Shown here piece after piece: positions 25,992 through 34,841 of a DNA stretch of 64,000 nt. How positions within the stretch are numbered: position 1 is the stretch's first letter; each line of letters begins with the position of its first letter. The position numbers and the translations under genes are program-made. The stretch lies in contig NZ_AGFG01000061.1 in the NCBI RefSeq assembly GCF_000226255.1, positions 1-64,000 on the forward strand, given 5' to 3'. The notes below the pieces were generated by a model. The model was not told where the DNA came from and ran no database searches. It saw nothing but the letters and a program-made list of their open reading frames with translations. Source of the stretch: Desulfovibrio sp. A2 (GTDB lineage: Bacteria > Desulfobacterota > Desulfovibrionia > Desulfovibrionales > Desulfovibrionaceae).

Positions 25992-26924
25992 CTAGTCCGG
26001 CATTTCCGTGAACAAGGGAGTGGACAGATACCGCTCGCCGGTGTCGCACACCACGAACACCACGCGCTTGCCCGCCATTTCCGGGCGGCGCGCCACGGCC
26101 ATGGCGGCAAAGGCGTTGGCCCCGGACGAGACGCCGCACAAAATGCCTTCTTCGCGCAGCAGCCGCCGGGCCGTGGCCAGGGCGTCCTTGCCGGGCACGC
26201 GGATGATCTCGTCATACACCTTGGTGTCCAGCACCGGGGGCACGAAGCCCGCGCCAATGCCCTGGATGGCGTGCGGGCCGGGCGCGCCGCCCGATAGCAC
26301 GGGCGATTCGTCCGGCTCCACGGCGAATACCTTGATGGCGGGATTCAGTTCGCGCAGCCGCCTGCCGGTGCCGGTGATGGTGCCGCCGGTGCCCACGCCC
26401 GCCACGAAGGCGTCCACCTTGCCGCCGGTGTCGGCCCAGATTTCCTCGGCCGTGGTCTTGCGGTGCACCATGGGGTTGTCCGGGTTAACGAACTGGCCCA
26501 GCATCACCGCGCCGGGCGTTTCGGCCACGATGCGTTCGGCCTCTTCAATGGCCCCGCGCATGCCCTTGGAGGCCGGGGTAAGCACCAGCCGCGCGCCAAA
26601 GCCGCGCAGCAGCGCCTTGCGCTCGTTGCTCATGCTTTCGGGCATGGTCAGCACCAGGGTAAGGCCGCGTACCGCCGCCACGAAGGCCAAGCCCACACCG
26701 GTGTTGCCGCTGGTGGGTTCCACCAGCATGCCGCCGGGGGCCAGTTCGCCGCGCTCCATGGCCCCGTCGATCATGGCCAGGGCAATGCGGTCCTTCACCG
26801 AGGCGCAGGGGTTGTTGAATTCCAGCTTCGCCACCACCTCGGCCGCGCAGCCTTCGCTGACGCGGTTCAGGCGCACCAGCGGGGTGCGGCCTACCAGTTC
26901 CGTCATGTCGCGGGCGATCTTCAT
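25992..26924 (-). CDS. cysK: Cysteine synthase (O-acetylserine sulfhydrylase)
   Basis: A 310-aa PLP enzyme converting O-acetylserine and sulfide to cysteine. The PLP lysine lies in [13 protein letters not shown]; the substrate loop reads [11 protein letters not shown] and the phosphate-binding loop [11 protein letters not shown]. The C-terminus ends [20 protein letters not shown] ([18 protein letters not shown]). ATG 26924 has AGGAGGCTCGC upstream. It precedes cysE by about 220 nt on the same strand; with nifS/nifU nearby the region supplies cysteine and Fe-S sulfur. Confidence 0.96.
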   Translation of the reverse strand: MKIARDMTELVGRTPLVRLNRVSEGCAAEVVAKLEFNNPCASVKDRIALAMIDGAMERGELAPGGMLVEPTSGNTGVGLAFVAAVRGLTLVLTMPESMSNERKALLRGFGARLVLTPASKGMRGAIEEAERIVAETPGAVMLGQFVNPDNPMVHRKTTAEEIWADTGGKVDAFVAGVGTGGTITGTGRRLRELNPAIKVFAVEPDESPVLSGGAPGPHAIQGIGAGFVPPVLDTKVYDEIIRVPGKDALATARRLLREEGILCGVSSGANAFAAMAVARRPEMAGKRVVFVVCDTGERYLSTPLFTEMPD

Positions 26925-27133
26925 GCGAGCCTCCTGTGGGTGTCCGGTGCGGATGGCCATGGGCGCGTGGTGCTGCGTGCGCCCTGCTGGTTGCGAAACG
27001 GGGGAAGGTCGCCCTTCCCCCGGAATGTTCGTCGGCCCTGGCCGGAAGCATGGCGATGTTCCCGGATGCCACAAACGCCCCCGCGCGTACAGGGGCGGGG
27101 GCAGGCTATCGAGTGAGATGGGCAATACATCCA

Positions 27134-27397
27134 GGGGCTGCTGCCGAATTAGGATTTTCGTCCGTTGGCTAGGAAAACGAGCCTGCCATGAGGGAGTATA
27201 CTCTTATTGTATTTGACCGAGCCTTAGCCGTTGGTGAGCGAAGCGAACCCTACGGATAAGGACAGCAAAGCCATGGCAGGCGAAGCTTGACCTCGTTGCG
27301 CACGATGTCCGTAGGGCTCACAAGTTCGCCCAACGGCCACGCTTCGCGCCCTTCGGGTCGGACGCCAACGGGCGAAAGGACAATTCGGAACAGCCCC
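27134..27397. repeat. Modular intergenic repeat, copy 1 (264 bp)
   Basis: Terminal inverted repeats of about 35 bp: GGGGCTG...GGATTTTCGTCCGTTGGC at the left and GCCAACGGGCGAAAGGAC...GGAACAGCCCC at the right. Inside are two copies (one inverted) of a ~37-bp module beginning GCCGTTGGTGAGC and ending CCTACGGATAAGGAC. The right end touches the nifS stop codon. A second copy, in inverse orientation, is at 34504-34743. No transposase gene, so it is a MITE-like or REP/BIME-like element. Confidence 0.8.
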
Positions 27398-28599
27398 TAG
27401 CAGCTGCACCCGGGCTTCTTGCCCAACGCCGCCTCCGCCTCGCTGCCAGCCCGGAAGGGCGACATTTCGCGCAGGCGGGCGATGACGCGGGGCAGTTCGC
27501 GCACCACGTGGTCCACCTCTTCCTGCGTGTTGAAGCGCGAAAGGCTGAACCGGATGGAGCCGTGCGCGTAGGTGAACGGCACGCCCATGGCCCGCAGCAC
27601 GTGCGAGGGTTCCAGACTGCCCGAGGTGCAGGCGGAACCGGAACTGGCGCATACCCCCAACTGGTCCAGCAGCAGCAGGATGGCCTCGCCCTCCACGTAC
27701 TTGAACGAGATGTTGGTGGTGTTGGGCAGGCGGTTGGCCGCATCGCCGTTGACGATGGCGTCGGGGATGGCGGCCAGCAGGCCCGATTCCAGCCTGTCGC
27801 GCAGGGCGCGCACGCGGGTGTTCTCTTCCGCCATGTTGGCGGCGGCCAGGTCGCAGGCCACGCCCAGGCCGATGATGGCGGGCACGTTCTCGGTGCCGCC
27901 CCGGCGTCCGCGCTCCTGGTGGCCGCCGCGCAGGAAGGGCCGGTAGGCCGCCCCGCGCCGCACGTACAGCGCGCCGACGCCCTTGGGGGCATGCAGCTTG
28001 TGGCCGGACAGCACCAGATAGTCCACGGGCATCTCGCGCACGTCGATGGCCAGCTTGCCCACGGCCTGCACCGCGTCGGTGTGGAAGGGCACGCCGCGCT
28101 CCTTGCAGATGGCGGCGGCTTCCGCCACCGGGAAGATGGTGCCCGTCTCGTTGTTGGCGAACATGATGGACACGATGGCCGTGTCCTTGCGGATGGCCTC
28201 GCGCAGTTCGTCCAGGTCCATGCGGCCCTTGTCGTCCACGCCCAACAGGGTCAGTTCGTACCCGTTCTTTTCCAGGTGCTGCGACAGGCTGAGCACGGCA
28301 GGGTGCTCCACACGGGTGGTGATGATGTGCTTCTTCTCGGGCTGGGCGGCCAGCGCGGCGCGGATGGCGGTGTTGTCGCCCTCCGTCCCGCACGAGGTGA
28401 ACACGATCTCTTCCGGCGTGGCCCCGATGAGCCGGGCCACCTGCTCGCGCGCCTCGCGCACGGCGCGGCCCACCTGCCCGCCAAAGGTGTGCATGGACGA
28501 CGGGTTGCCGTACAGTTCGCCGAAATAGGGCAGCATGGCCGCAAGCACGGCCGGGTCCACGCGGGTGGTGGCGTTGTTGTCGAAGTACACGGTGTTCAC
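27397..28599 (-). CDS. nifS: Cysteine desulfurase NifS
   Basis: A 400-aa PLP enzyme that takes sulfur from cysteine for Fe-S assembly. PLP lysine motif SGHKLHAPKGVGALYVR, substrate-binding VEHPAVL and the catalytic Cys loop CASSGSACTSGSLEPSHVL are intact. The C-terminus ends in KKPGCSC, an extra Cys pair. GTG 28599 has GGAGGCGGCAGC upstream and overlaps the nifU stop by 4 nt, so the two are coupled. The repeat element at 27134-27397 begins at its stop codon. Confidence 0.96.
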   Translation of the reverse strand: MNTVYFDNNATTRVDPAVLAAMLPYFGELYGNPSSMHTFGGQVGRAVREAREQVARLIGATPEEIVFTSCGTEGDNTAIRAALAAQPEKKHIITTRVEHPAVLSLSQHLEKNGYELTLLGVDDKGRMDLDELREAIRKDTAIVSIMFANNETGTIFPVAEAAAICKERGVPFHTDAVQAVGKLAIDVREMPVDYLVLSGHKLHAPKGVGALYVRRGAAYRPFLRGGHQERGRRGGTENVPAIIGLGVACDLAAANMAEENTRVRALRDRLESGLLAAIPDAIVNGDAANRLPNTTNISFKYVEGEAILLLLDQLGVCASSGSACTSGSLEPSHVLRAMGVPFTYAHGSIRFSLSRFNTQEEVDHVVRELPRVIARLREMSPFRAGSEAEAALGKKPGCSC

Positions 28600-29441
28600 G
28601 CTGCCGCCTCCTTGACCACGATGTTCTCGTCCACATGGTCGCGCAGGGTCTTTTCCACAAAGCCTTCCAGCGTCAGGCGGCTGGAGGGACAGCTGGTGCA
28701 CATGCCGCGCAGGGCCACGTAGACGGTGGTGCTGTCCATGTCCACGAGTTCGATGTCGCCGCCGTCCTGTTGCAGGCGCGGGCGGATTTCGCCTTCCAGC
28801 ACCTTCAGGACCAGCTGCATGCGCTGCACGTTGGTGAGCTTTTTCGGCGCGGCGGCAAGCGGGGTTTCGCACACCGGGGCCTTGCCCAGTTCCGCGTCCA
28901 GCAGCTTCTGCAACTCGCCCACGCATTCTCCGCAGCCGCCGCCGGCCTTGGTGTAGTGGGTGATTTCCTCCACGGTCTTCAGGCCGTTCTCGCGGATGGC
29001 GCGCACGATCTGCTCGTCGGTGACGCCAAAGCACTTGCAGACCAGCTGACCCTCGTGCTCGTGTTCCACGGCGGGCTCGCCGCGCCAGTTGCGGATGGCG
29101 GCCTCCAGCGCTTCCTGCCCCATGACCGAGCAGTGCATCTTTTCCTTGGGCAGGCCGCCCAGAAATTCGGCGATGTCGCGGTTGGTCAGCTTCAGGGCTT
29201 CTTCCACCGTCATGCCCTTGATCAGTTCGGTGAGGGCCGAACTGGAGGCGATGGCGCTGGCGCAGCCGAAGGTCTGGAATTTGGCGTCCACGATGCGGTC
29301 GCCGTCGATCTTGAGATAAAGCTTGAGGGCGTCGCCACAGGCAAGGCTGCCTACCTCGCCGATGGCGTTGGCGTCGTCAAGGGAGCCCACGTTGCGCGGG
29401 TTCAGGAAGTGCTCACGCACCTTGTCGGTATACTCCCACAT
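28596..29441 (-). CDS. nifU: NifU Fe-S scaffold protein (three-domain)
   Basis: A 281-aa modular scaffold. The N-terminal IscU-like domain carries SLACGD, FQTFGCASAIASSSALTEL and KMHCSVM Cys ligands (1-125). A central [2Fe-2S] BFD-like domain has VCKCFGVTDEQI...GGGCGECV (about 132-175). The C-terminal Nfu domain has RGMCTSCPSSRLTLEG (about 205-275). This full-length NifU paired with NifS is used by many anaerobes as the general Fe-S system, not only for nitrogenase; no nif structural genes are near. ATG 29441 follows CCGGAGGAACAACAAG. nifS follows with overlap. Confidence 0.96.
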   Translation of the reverse strand: MWEYTDKVREHFLNPRNVGSLDDANAIGEVGSLACGDALKLYLKIDGDRIVDAKFQTFGCASAIASSSALTELIKGMTVEEALKLTNRDIAEFLGGLPKEKMHCSVMGQEALEAAIRNWRGEPAVEHEHEGQLVCKCFGVTDEQIVRAIRENGLKTVEEITHYTKAGGGCGECVGELQKLLDAELGKAPVCETPLAAAPKKLTNVQRMQLVLKVLEGEIRPRLQQDGGDIELVDMDSTTVYVALRGMCTSCPSSRLTLEGFVEKTLRDHVDENIVVKEAAA

Positions 29442-29671
29442 CTTGTTGTTCCTCCGGGGGGCGTTAGCGCGTCTGGCAGGGCCGTTGGCACTTCATGGCG
29501 CGTCATTATCGGGCATATAACAACGCGCGTCCGGCCGGGGAAGGGGCGGAGCGGATTTTTCCGGTCAGGATTGGATGGAAAGGTGTAGGCATTGCCCGGA
29601 GTTTCAGGATGTGGGATGGTCTGTCTCGTATGGAACGATGCGGTATATGTAGTAATATCCTTAAATTATAG

Positions 29672-30190
29672 GTGTTGCTTGTGAAGAGGAATAAAGAGCA
29701 CTCATTGTCGGAAGAAAAGTTGGCACGTATGGCAACGCATGTCTCATACGAATGGGAAATGATGAACAAGGCGTATGTACGTTTCAGGTCGATGCAGGGG
29801 TGTCTTTGTTGTGACTTGTATCTTAAGAATATGGTTTTTGAATCAATGTGTATTCATATCAGAAATATGATACACTTTTTTTATCATGAAGAAGTAGGTA
29901 GTAAGGTTCGAGCTAATGATGTTACCCATGATAAGTATGTAAAATTTTGGAAGCCAGAAAAGCCACTGTTTGATGTCGCTGATTGTTGGAGAAGGTGCAA
30001 TAAGCAGATATCTCACATAGCTACTGAGCGTCTTGACTTTGAAAGTGATAAGGAGATTAAGGAGCTTGATTTGATAGTAGATGTGTTTAATGCGCAATGG
30101 ACTAGTTTTTGCGGTGTCTTAGAAGCGCATGGGAAGATGTATTTTGCTGAAATGAAGCTGGCGTGCGAAGGAACGAGAAATCCCCTCTAG
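29672..30190 (+). CDS. Hypothetical protein, low-GC, probably acquired (172 aa)
   Basis: Its base composition is strikingly different: A/T-rich codons (TTT, AAA, GAT, ATA) in a genome whose neighbours are G/C-rich in the third position, so horizontal transfer is likely. The protein is helical, with RNMIHFFYHEE near 65 and CNKQISHIATERLDF near 115. This Arg...Phe/His plus 'isHit..R' layout resembles small HEPN-like or phage/defence-associated hypotheticals, but I cannot assign a family. The start is uncertain: GTG 29672, GTG 29681 or ATG 29729. A terminator overlaps its stop. Flanked by nifU (divergent) and an HD-GYP gene (convergent). Confidence 0.8.
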   Translation: MLLVKRNKEHSLSEEKLARMATHVSYEWEMMNKAYVRFRSMQGCLCCDLYLKNMVFESMCIHIRNMIHFFYHEEVGSKVRANDVTHDKYVKFWKPEKPLFDVADCWRRCNKQISHIATERLDFESDKEIKELDLIVDVFNAQWTSFCGVLEAHGKMYFAEMKLACEGTRNPL

Positions 30191-30214
30191 CAGCTTGTGC
30201 GAGGGGATGATTTT
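30180..30214 (+). terminator. Terminator overlapping the stop of the low-GC gene
   Basis: Stem ATCCCCTC / GAGGGGAT (30180-30187 with 30201-30208) followed by GATTTT. The TAG stop at 30188-30190 lies in the loop. Confidence 0.65.
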
Positions 30215-30244
30215 ACCGGACATGGAAAGCTGGGTGATTTGCTT

Positions 30245-31228
30245 CTACACCACGTTGGCCCCGGAAAGGATCATCACGAAGCGCTTGAAGATATCGAGGT
30301 CGATCTGGTCGCGCATCTCGTTCATCATCAGGCGCAGCACCTGGAAGGCGTTCATGGCGGGGGCGTAGGGGCGGTTGGACGTGAGGGCGTCGTAGATGTC
30401 GGCGATGGTGATGGCCCGCACCGGCAAGGGGATTTCACCGGCGGTGAGCCCGCAGGGGTAGCCGGAGCCGTCCAGCTTCTCGTGGTGGAACAGGATGCAG
30501 TTGATGGCGTCTTGCGACAGGGGCATCAGCGTGCACGCGCCCACGCCGAACACCGGGTGGCGGTTGACCTCGGTGCGCTCGTCCGGCGAAAGGGTGCCCG
30601 GCTTGGCGAGAATCTCGGGGTTCACGTAGGTCTTGCCGATGTCGTGCAGCATGGCCCCCAGGCCGAACTGCACCAAGCTTTCCTCGTCAAAGCCGTAGCT
30701 TTGCAGGATGGCCTGCGAATACACGAAGACGTGCAGCGAATGGGAATAGGTGTGGTAGTCGTGCGCCACCAGTGATGCCACGGTCTTCAGCGAATTCTCC
30801 AGCGTCAGGAAGCTGATGCCTTCGGTGACCAGGGCCAGGATGCGGTCGAAGGTGGCGCGTTTCAGGCTGCGGGGCAGCTTGCGCTCGAACACCTCCTGCA
30901 CGATTTCCGTGGAGGTGGAGTAGAACAGGCGCGCCCGCTCGGGCAGGGGAATGGTTTCGTCGGAAAGGATGGTGCCAAGGTACAGCTCGCGGTGCTCGCG
31001 GTACAGCGGGTGCTGCGCCTTGTGCACGTAGATGTGCTCCACCCCGTGCGCACGCAGTTGCAGGCGATGGCGCGGCGTGAACTGCTCGCCTTCGTGGGCG
31101 TAAAGGACAAACCCCTTCTCCTGCCTGATGTACACGCCGAAAGAACCCGACATGTCAGGCAGAAGCATCGTGGTGGGCACCGCGAAGAATTCCGAGGGGT
31201 CCTGTTGCGCAGCCGATGCCTGTGTCAT
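30245..31228 (-). CDS. HD-GYP domain c-di-GMP phosphodiesterase (1 of 2)
   Basis: A 327-aa cytoplasmic protein predicted to degrade c-di-GMP. The N-terminal domain (1-115) is of the small beta-rich type found before HD-GYP domains (GSFGVYIRQEKGFVLYAHEGEQF). The HD-GYP domain (about 140-327) has the metal motif LHDIGKTYVNPEIL, NRHPVFG and the signature HHEKLDGSGYPCGL, all intact. It is a paralogue of the protein encoded at 31573-32589 over its full length. ATG 31228 is the first start with the conserved N-terminus; the ribosome binding site is weak. The 3' end converges on the low-GC gene. Confidence 0.93.
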   Translation of the reverse strand: MTQASAAQQDPSEFFAVPTTMLLPDMSGSFGVYIRQEKGFVLYAHEGEQFTPRHRLQLRAHGVEHIYVHKAQHPLYREHRELYLGTILSDETIPLPERARLFYSTSTEIVQEVFERKLPRSLKRATFDRILALVTEGISFLTLENSLKTVASLVAHDYHTYSHSLHVFVYSQAILQSYGFDEESLVQFGLGAMLHDIGKTYVNPEILAKPGTLSPDERTEVNRHPVFGVGACTLMPLSQDAINCILFHHEKLDGSGYPCGLTAGEIPLPVRAITIADIYDALTSNRPYAPAMNAFQVLRLMMNEMRDQIDLDIFKRFVMILSGANVV

Positions 31229-31572
31229 TTCCAAGAATTTCCTGGATGTTGCAGTGGTGCCGGGCCGTTGAGGACGCACCTCTCCCCTCGCAAAGGCATG
31301 ACGGAAAGCATAAGCATTGTCAACTTTTTCTAGACTTTCTCTTCAGTCGAGGGGGCGATGGTGGCGCGAACGGGGGGGTAAAGCGCCGATGCGGTGCGTT
31401 GGGGCGTTGCTGGCGCGCCATGGCGTGCGGCTGCGCACGCATGCGCCGGACGCGTCCGGGTGCGTCCGGGTACGTCCGGGGAACTCGGGGCGATAGGGTA
31501 CGCCCCGTGCGGCCTGCCATGTGTTCCCGGCTGCCCGTCCTGGTCCGTCGGCCCGCCCTGTCCGCTTGTCGG
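31229..31572. other. Spacer between the two HD-GYP genes
   Basis: No gene. An AT-rich patch with TTGACA on the minus strand (complement of 31317-31322) could be a -35 element for the downstream HD-GYP gene, but no matching -10 is clear. A short tandem repeat (GCGTCCGGGT, about three copies) lies at about 31451-31480. Confidence 0.4.
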
Positions 31573-32589
31573 TCAGTCCATCTCCGCGCCGAAGCCGCCG
31601 TCCAGCATGGCCCCGGACAGCACCAGCACGAAGCGCCGGAACATCTCCATGTCCAGCGAGGACGCCATTTCGGCGCGCATGCGGTTCAGCACCTCGAAGG
31701 CGGACGTGGCCGCGGGCAGCCCGCTGCGCGTGGAGGTGAGCGTGTCGAAGGTGTCGGCCACGGCCAGCGCGCGCACCACGGGCGGAATCTGGTCGCCCGA
31801 AAGCCCGGTGGGGTAGCCGGAACCGTCCATGCGCTCGTGGTGGAACAGGATGCAGTTGATGGCCTCTTGCGTCAGGGGCACCTGGGCGATGGTGGCCACG
31901 CCCTGCGCTGGGTGGGTGCGGTACACGGCGTCTTCGTCCGGGGTCAGCCGCCCGGCGCGCTCGATGATCTGCTTGGGCACGCGGGTCATGCCCACGTCGT
32001 GCAGCAGGGTGCCTATGCCCACGCGGATCAGCGCCGCCTCGTCCAGCCCCAGCGTCTGCGCGAGGGGCATGGTGTAGATGAACACGTTGATGGAGTGGGT
32101 GTAGGTCTTGAAGTCGTGCGCGATGAATTCGCCGAGGGCCTTCAGTGAATCGGCGCTGGTCAGAAAGCGGATGGACTGTGTGACGAAGTGCTGCAGCCGC
32201 CGAAAGGTTTCGCTATCCAGCGGCACGGGCATGCGCGCCTCGAAGGCGTCGCGCAGTATCTCGGTGGATGCGCGGTAGAAGGTGCCCGCCCGTTCCGGCA
32301 GGGGGATGGATTCGTTCCGCAATATGGCGCCCAGGTTCTCTTCCACATAACGGGTGTAGTTCTCGCGCTGCTCAAGGCGCACGTACACTTCGCGCACGCC
32401 ATTCTCGAACAGGTTGGTGCGATGCCGTTCGGTGAAGGCTTCACCCGCCGCGGCATACAACACCAGGGTGTTGCCCTGTCGCAGATACACGCTGAACGAC
32501 CCCACGGCCTTGGGAAAGATCATCAGGGGCGAAACCGGAAAGAAGCGCGGGTCGCCCGCCGGAGTATGTGAGGGAATGGTTTCTTTCAT
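31573..32589 (-). CDS. HD-GYP domain c-di-GMP phosphodiesterase (2 of 2)
   Basis: A 338-aa paralogue of the preceding gene product: the same N-terminal domain (GSFSVYLRQGNTLVLYAAAGEAF) and HD-GYP domain (LLHDVGMTRVPKQII, RTHPAQG, HHERMDGSGYPTGL). In the HDxGK box the Lys is Met, which may change metal use or activity, while the GYP signature is intact. ATG 32589 is the only good start, with a weak ribosome binding site. The two genes lie in tandem on one strand, separated by 344 bp with no terminator visible, and probably arose by duplication. Confidence 0.93.
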   Translation of the reverse strand: MKETIPSHTPAGDPRFFPVSPLMIFPKAVGSFSVYLRQGNTLVLYAAAGEAFTERHRTNLFENGVREVYVRLEQRENYTRYVEENLGAILRNESIPLPERAGTFYRASTEILRDAFEARMPVPLDSETFRRLQHFVTQSIRFLTSADSLKALGEFIAHDFKTYTHSINVFIYTMPLAQTLGLDEAALIRVGIGTLLHDVGMTRVPKQIIERAGRLTPDEDAVYRTHPAQGVATIAQVPLTQEAINCILFHHERMDGSGYPTGLSGDQIPPVVRALAVADTFDTLTSTRSGLPAATSAFEVLNRMRAEMASSLDMEMFRRFVLVLSGAMLDGGFGAEMD

Positions 32590-32757
32590 GGGATGTTACG
32601 GAACGGAAGGCAAAGCCCTCCGGAAAGGAGTGTGTTGTCGCGTGGCGAACATACCGTTGTCGCGCCGTGAAGGAAAGGGCCTGCGGCATGCATCCGGAAG
32701 ACAGGGGCGATAGAGGAGGAATGCCGGGAATTTCTTGAAAGCATGCGGTTGCTCGGC

Positions 32758-32784
32758 TAACGTTTGCTCCGGTTGCGCCGATAG
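32758..32784 (+). promoter_or_regulatory. Sigma28 (FliA) promoter of the MCP gene
   Basis: TAACGTTT (32758-32765), an 11-nt spacer and GCCGATAG (32777-32784), against the flagellar consensus TAAAGTTT-N11-GCCGATAA. Only one mismatch in each box, with exact spacing. The predicted leader to ATG 32914 is about 120 nt. It ties this chemoreceptor to flagellar class-3 expression. Confidence 0.7.
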
Positions 32785-32913
32785 GCAGTAACGTGATGCA
32801 TGCCGCCAAATGCATCCGTTGCGGGCGCACGCAGCACATGCTCCCGGCGCGGGGCGGCGCCGCCAGACTCGTACCGCCATTTTGCCGTGCCTTGTCACAA
32901 AGGAGATGCCTCG

Positions 32914-34497
32914 ATGATGCAAGGGTTGCGCATCCGGACACTTATCTTCCTTCTCTCGCTCGTTCCCCTGGTCTGTCTGGGCGGCTTCGCCTGGCTTGGC
33001 TCCGTCGGGGCGGGGTCCATCACCACCGGCACCATATGGCTGGCCGGGGGCATCACCGTGGGGTGCGCGGTGGCGCTGGCCATTGCCCTCGCCCTGCTGC
33101 TCAATGCCAAGGTGGTCAAACCCCTTGCCGAAATAACCTGGCGGCTCGACCGCCTGAAGGCCGGGGATCATTCCATCTGTTTCACCTGTGACGGCGGCGA
33201 CGAACTGGTCGAGATGCGCATCGCCCTTGATGGGCTTATCGGCCAGTTGCGCAGAAACCTATCCTTTGCGCAGGGCGTGCTGAAGGGCATCGACACCCCC
33301 TTCGTGGTGGTGGACCCCAAGGAGGTGCTCACCTACACCAACGCCAACCTGCTGCACATCCTGGAACACGACGGCAAGCCGGAAAGCTTCTACGGCCAGA
33401 ACGTGGCCCAGTTCTTCTACGGCGACGCCACGCGGCGCACGGTGCTGCGCGACTGCATCGAGAACGGCACCATCGCCCGGCGCGAGGTGGACCTGATGGG
33501 CCGCAAGGGCGGCAAGCGGCGCATATTCATCAATGCCTCGCCCCTGTACGACATCGAGGGCAAGCTGATGGGCGCGCTGTGCATCTACCAGGACCTCACC
33601 GACCTGCGCGCCCGCGAGGCCGAACTGGAGGCCACCAACAAACGCATCGCCGAAGCGGCCCGCCAGTCGGAGGAAATTTCCGGCGAGGTGGCCCGCACCT
33701 CGACCACTCTGGCAGGGCAGATGCGCAACGCCGGAAACCTGACCGACCGTCAGTCCAGCCGCATCGGCGAGACGGCCGCCGCCATGGACGAGATGAACAG
33801 CGCGGTGCTGGCGGTTGCCCGCAGCGCCTCTGACGCCGCGCGCCAGGCCACCGACGCCCGCGCCAAGGCAGAAGCCGGGGCGGGCGTGGTGGAGAAGGCC
33901 ATGGCCGCCATCGACGAGGTGAGTTCCATGGCCGCGCGGCTGAAAGCCGACCTTGGCGCGCTGGGCACCCGGGCCGAGGGCATTGGCCGGGTCATGGAGG
34001 TCATCAGCGACATTGCCGACCAGACCAACCTGCTGGCGCTGAACGCGGCCATCGAGGCGGCGCGCGCCGGCGACGCCGGGCGCGGCTTCGCCGTGGTGGC
34101 CGACGAGGTGCGCAAGCTGGCCGAAAAGACCATGAACGCCACCCGCGAGGTGGGCGAGGCCATCCGGGCCATCCAGGAAGGCACCCGCGATTCGGTGGCG
34201 GGCATGGAGGCGGCGGTGCACGCCGTGGAACGCTCGCGCGGGCTGTCCGCCGAATCGGGCGCGGCCCTGTCCGAAATAGTCACGCTGGTGGTTGCCACCA
34301 ACGACCAGGTGCACGCCATCGCCACGGCGGCGGAGCAGCAGTCGTCCACCAGCGAGCACATCAGCAGTTCCGTGGCCGAGGTGCGCGACATCTCATCCAA
34401 GGTCACCTCCGAGGTGGAACAGGCCGGGCGGGCGGTGAGCGCGCTGGCCGACATGGCCGGGCAGTTGCGGGGGATTATTCACGACATGACCGCATAG
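32914..34497 (+). CDS. Methyl-accepting chemotaxis protein with PAS domain
   Basis: A 527-aa chemoreceptor. Two membrane helices (about 7-28 and 40-65) enclose only a very short periplasmic segment, so sensing is probably cytoplasmic. A HAMP linker follows (about 65-118, [21 protein letters not shown]), then a PAS domain (about 125-240, [22 protein letters not shown]), then the signalling domain with the highly conserved hairpin tip [21 protein letters not shown] (about 369-389) and long coiled coils. No C-terminal pentapeptide tether. ATG 32914 follows AAGGAGATGCCTCG. A sigma28 promoter lies 130 bp upstream. The repeat element copy 2 begins just after its stop. Confidence 0.95.
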   Translation: MMQGLRIRTLIFLLSLVPLVCLGGFAWLGSVGAGSITTGTIWLAGGITVGCAVALAIALALLLNAKVVKPLAEITWRLDRLKAGDHSICFTCDGGDELVEMRIALDGLIGQLRRNLSFAQGVLKGIDTPFVVVDPKEVLTYTNANLLHILEHDGKPESFYGQNVAQFFYGDATRRTVLRDCIENGTIARREVDLMGRKGGKRRIFINASPLYDIEGKLMGALCIYQDLTDLRAREAELEATNKRIAEAARQSEEISGEVARTSTTLAGQMRNAGNLTDRQSSRIGETAAAMDEMNSAVLAVARSASDAARQATDARAKAEAGAGVVEKAMAAIDEVSSMAARLKADLGALGTRAEGIGRVMEVISDIADQTNLLALNAAIEAARAGDAGRGFAVVADEVRKLAEKTMNATREVGEAIRAIQEGTRDSVAGMEAAVHAVERSRGLSAESGAALSEIVTLVVATNDQVHAIATAAEQQSSTSEHISSSVAEVRDISSKVTSEVEQAGRAVSALADMAGQLRGIIHDMTA

Positions 34498-34503
34498 GAC
34501 GCA

Positions 34504-34743
34504 CCCAAATGGTCCTTTCGCCCGTTGGCATCGTCAAACTTCGCCCGCCATGCGCTGCTGTCCTCATCCGTAGGGTTCGCTTCGCTCACCTGACGGCTGA
34601 GGCTCCGGTCGAATACGATAAGAGCGCGCTGCGGTCCTCATCCGTACGGCTCGCAAGCTCGCCTAACGGCTGAGGCATACTCCCGTCATGGCGGGCTTGT
34701 TTTCCTTGCCAACGAACGAAAATCCTCATTTGGGAACAGCCCT
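34504..34743. repeat. Modular intergenic repeat, copy 2 (about 240 bp)
   Basis: Inverse orientation to copy 1 at 27134-27397. Shared ends: GTCCTTTCGCCCGTTGGC after the MCP stop, and GCCAACGAACGAAAATCC...GGAACAGCCC at the other end. CCCAAAT (34504-34510) and ATTTGGG (34728-34734) are outer inverted repeats. Two direct copies of the ~37-bp module (CCGTAGGGTTCGCTTCGC... and CCGTACGGCTCGCAAGC...) lie inside. As in copy 1, the same end follows immediately on the stop codon of the upstream gene. Confidence 0.8.
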
Positions 34744-34772
34744 TGAAGTGCCGCAGGCCGACACTTCGAAAT

Positions 34773-34811
34773 GAAAAGGCCGCCCGTCGGAATGTTCCGG
34801 CGGGCGGCCTT
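34773..34811 (-). terminator. Terminator of the GAK-type operon
   Basis: A GC-rich stem AGGCCGCCCG / CGGGCGGCCT (34777-34786 with 34801-34810), extended inward through a G-U pair, is followed on the minus strand by TTTTC. It lies 30 nt after the stop of the last gene (amphi-Trp, 34842). Confidence 0.8.
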
Positions 34812-34841
34812 CGTGTCTGTTGCGGCTGGTTTGGCGCGGGG

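Noticed and set aside
28596..29441. Nitrogen-fixation island suggested by nifU/nifS
   Set aside because: No nitrogenase or other nif genes in the window; full-length NifU with NifS is a general Fe-S system in many anaerobes.
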